From positions 62,001 to 126,000 of the forward strand of contig NZ_RRYI01000006.1 of NCBI RefSeq assembly GCF_003931565.1: a stretch of DNA of 64,000 nt, in the 5' to 3' direction. The notes under the pieces were generated by a model. That model saw nothing but the letters and a program-made list of their open reading frames with translations, was not told the origin of the DNA and did no database searches. The translations under genes were made by a program, and so were the position numbers. The stretch comes from Caulobacter sp. 602-1 (GTDB lineage: Bacteria; Pseudomonadota; Alphaproteobacteria; Caulobacterales; Caulobacteraceae). Of the stretch, positions 61,992-64,000 are shown one piece after another (position 1 is the first letter of the stretch; every line of letters starts with the position of its first letter).

Positions 61992-62583
61992 GCGAGACTC
62001 GTCGGTACGGGATCGTGAGCATGGATTTGCTCGGATTTTATTCAAGCGGTGCTTTTCATTCCCGTGCAACTACCACTGTGGCTTAAAACGCCGTCGCCTG
62101 AGGCGACTTGTCGCGGGGCCGCGCGACACTCAAGTCGAGAAGCAAATATTGTCTCATTTAAGACGCCAGCCAAGCTGTTCTGGCAGCATGGCAAGGCCCC
62201 GATCTGAGTTCTTGGAAGATGATTTTTCAGATAGTTGCTGGGGGGCGAACTTCATCGCCGTCGTCACTGCACTGAGGCGCAATCATCGCCTGACGGCCGA
62301 TTACTTCGTATATAATGTACAGCATTGCGAAGCGGCAAAGAACTCAGCCGCATCCATCCCCTTGAAAATGCACGGTCTTGCCCAGATTGACGCCTGAGCC
62401 TGTGTCGGCTGCGTTACATTTTGGTAACAGGTGGAAATTTCCTGGGCATTCGCGCCGTCTGGCTGATTGACCAGAGGTCTTCCAATTCCACTCTTGCCCG
62501 CAAAACCCGGTTCCAGGGGGGACAGGGGGAGCGCCGCATGCTCGATCCGCAGGGCTTCGGCGTATAAGTTTTGGAGGTGGAAT
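61992..62583. other. Regulatory intergenic region between oxygenase and TonB receptor genes
   Basis: The 592-base gap is notably AT-richer than the window (especially 62030-62440). It contains a perfect inverted repeat GTTAC-N6-GTAAC (62413-62428) suitable as an operator. A 69-codon plus-strand ORF (62188-62397) is possible, but it has no good ribosome-binding site and poor codon bias, so I do not call it a gene. Both promoters of the divergent genes should be here. Confidence 0.55.
62413..62428. promoter_or_regulatory. Palindrome upstream of the TonB receptor
   Basis: GTTAC-ATTTTG-GTAAC is a perfect 5-bp inverted repeat with a 6-base spacer, placed 155 bases before the receptor start. It may bind a dimeric regulator. 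No regulator gene is nearby to match it, and it could occur by chance. Confidence 0.4.
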
Positions 62584-64000
62584 TTGTTTAGTGTGACCAC
62601 TCGTAGAAAGCGCCTGCTGGCGTCTTCGATCCTCTGCGGCTTCATGCTGCCGGCCGCTGGCGCCTGGGCCCAGCAGACGGCGACGCCCGACGAGACGGCT
62701 CAGGTCGAGGAAATCGTCGTCACCGGTTCGCGCATCGCGCGTCCCGACCTGACGTCCGCGAGCCCGATCGCCACGGTTGGCGACAAGGAGCTCAAGCAAT
62801 CGGGCGTGGTGAACACCGAAAACCTGCTGAACACCCTGCCGCAGGCCGTCCCGGGCATCACCTCGACCGTCAACAACGGCAGCAACGGCACGGCCACGGT
62901 CAACCTGCGCGGCCTGGGTTCGAACCGCACCCTGGTCCTGGTCGACGGCAAGCGTCAGACGCCGACCACCCAGTCGGGCACGGTCGACATCAACCTGATC
63001 CCGCCGGCCCTGATCAAGCGCATCGAAGTCGTGTCGGGCGGCGGCGCCGCCGTGTACGGCTCGGACGCCGTGTCGGGCGTCGTGAACTTCATGCTGAAGC
63101 AAGACTTCGAAGGCATGGAATTCAGCGCCGGCTATTCGGAAACCGACAAGGGCGAAGCGCCGATCTATTCGACCGACCTGACCATCGGCGCCAACTTCGC
63201 CGATCGCAAGGGCAACGTCGTCCTGAACCTGGGCTACAACAAGCGTGAAGCCCTGACCCAGGGCGAACGCGGCGGCATGCTCAGCACCGCCTGGGGCGAC
63301 AACGCCACCAAGACCGGCCTCGTTCCGTCGGGCTCGGGCTCGAACGAGCAAGGCCGCATCAACCCGTTCGTGGCTGGCAAGATCATCAACCTGACGGGCC
63401 TGGGCCGGGCGCCGACCGCCGCCGACTCCGCGCTGTTCCTGCCGGATGGCAACATCCGCCTCTATAACGACGCGAACGACACCTATAACTTCGCCCCGGT
63501 CAACTACGTCCAGACGCCGCAAGAGCGCTTCTCGGTCACCTCGCTGGCGCACTACGAGATCAAGCCGGGCCTGCAGGTCTACGCCAAGGGTAACTTCGTC
63601 AACAGCCAGGTCGTGACCCAGCTGGCGCCGACCCCGATCGGCACCCGCACGTTCCGCTTCACGCTGGACAACAACCCGTTCCTGACCGCCGCCGCCAAGC
63701 AGGCGCTGAACGGCCTGGGTTCGACCACGGCCTATACGATCCCGGCCTCGAGCTCGTGGACCGCCGGCACGTTCACCGACGTCGACTCCGACGGCGATGG
63801 CCTGTTCGACACGGTCACCGGTTCGTTCAACCGCCGCCTGACCGAAGTCGGCCCGCGCGTGTCGAAGTTCAACTTCTTCGGCTACCAGATGCAACTGGGC
63901 ATCAAGGGCGACATCGAAGCCATCAACGGCGGCTTCGACGTCTACTATCAGTACGGCAACACCCACGGCAGCAACTCGCTGCTGGGCGACACCAGCCTGG
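62584..64000 (+). CDS. TonB-dependent outer-membrane receptor, 5' part
   Basis: The gene is open to the right edge. It starts at a TTG, with GGAGG ending 6 bases upstream. A signal peptide (about 1-32, ending A-W-A-Q-Q) precedes the TonB box-like V-E-E-I-V-V-T-G-S-R (about 40-49). The plug domain follows (about 55-180: L-L-N-T-L-P-Q-A-V, then L-R-G-L-G-S-N-R-T-L-V-L-V-D-G-K-R, and Y-G-S-D-A-V-S-G-V-V-N-F). The barrel then begins. It imports an unknown large or scarce nutrient. The oxygenase gene is divergent. Confidence 0.92.
   Translation, partial: MFSVTTRRKRLLASSILCGFMLPAAGAWAQQTATPDETAQVEEIVVTGSRIARPDLTSASPIATVGDKELKQSGVVNTENLLNTLPQAVPGITSTVNNGSNGTATVNLRGLGSNRTLVLVDGKRQTPTTQSGTVDINLIPPALIKRIEVVSGGGAAVYGSDAVSGVVNFMLKQDFEGMEFSAGYSETDKGEAPIYSTDLTIGANFADRKGNVVLNLGYNKREALTQGERGGMLSTAWGDNATKTGLVPSGSGSNEQGRINPFVAGKIINLTGLGRAPTAADSALFLPDGNIRLYNDANDTYNFAPVNYVQTPQERFSVTSLAHYEIKPGLQVYAKGNFVNSQVVTQLAPTPIGTRTFRFTLDNNPFLTAAAKQALNGLGSTTAYTIPASSSWTAGTFTDVDSDGDGLFDTVTGSFNRRLTEVGPRVSKFNFFGYQMQLGIKGDIEAINGGFDVYYQYGNTHGSNSLLGDTSL

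Noticed and set aside
61963..62397. Possible small gene in the gap before the TonB receptor
   Set aside because: No good ribosome-binding site, weak codon bias, and it overlaps the oxygenase start; better viewed as regulatory DNA.

Overview
This 64 kb window comes from a high-GC, motile alphaproteobacterium that is almost certainly a Caulobacter. The flagellin locus is ordered flmG (divergent) / flbT-flaF-fljL-fljK-flaG-fljJ-acetyltransferase-flaEY, there is a PopA-type degenerate GGDEF protein, an alphaproteobacterial LexA box (GTTC-N7-GTTC type), a FixK-type box, and a large TonB-dependent receptor of the Caulobacter kind. Gene density is high and coding-strand overlaps of 1-8 bases are common. 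I see no insertion sequence, prophage, CRISPR array or rRNA. One tRNA (Ser, UGA) is present.

Layout. 1-9 kb: a partial DUF3089 protein, a coupled phosphotransferase/DUF6285 pair, a DUF808 membrane protein, recG, a polar amino-acid ABC transporter (ATPase, permease, binding lipoprotein) and an M48 Ste24-type protease. 9-18 kb: a FabH-like ketosynthase, a small outer-membrane barrel, a sterol-desaturase-family protein, an esterase-like protein whose nucleophile elbow carries Arg, a degenerate-Nudix regulator with an HD hydrolase, and a universal stress protein behind a FixK-type box. 18-30.5 kb: a MoxR ATPase and the flagellin region. The leftward operon carries the flagellin glycosyltransferase FlmG with PseF-like and PseH-like pseudaminic acid enzymes. 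The rightward genes carry FlbT, FlaF, three flagellins, FlaG, a second PseH-like acetyltransferase and the large FlaEY.

30.5-41 kb: small secreted proteins, ssb behind a LexA box, a secreted protein followed by a decayed gene, ppdK, a GlcG-like protein, a DUF4861 protein, and a WrbA/pirin/LysR quinone-redox group. 41-49 kb: an unusual 531-residue protein built almost wholly of an 8-residue repeat, an Hsp70-like protein (YegD type), an HI0933-type flavoprotein, a DEAD-box helicase with a DbpA-like domain and a long basic tail, and a FrnE-type DsbA protein. 49-60 kb: popA, an AMACR-like CoA transferase, YihY, TusA-like, RsuA-family and RsmC-like genes, tRNA-Ser, RlpA, then the tight tmk-holB-tatD-MBL hydrolase operon. 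60-64 kb: a KdpE-like response regulator, a secreted protein, a 2OG-Fe(II) oxygenase, and divergently the 5' part of a TonB-dependent receptor that runs off the window.

The best functional story is filament building. Sigma-54-type promoters precede fljL and fljK, and FlbT/FlaF are encoded just upstream. The fljK leader can fold to hide its ribosome-binding site. The sugar-activation and glycosyltransfer genes sit back-to-back with the flagellins. FlaEY, historically called a regulator, looks from its sequence like a filament-associated beta-propeller protein with a FliD/hook-IN-like region. The most puzzling protein is the octapeptide-repeat protein at 41.7-43.3 kb.
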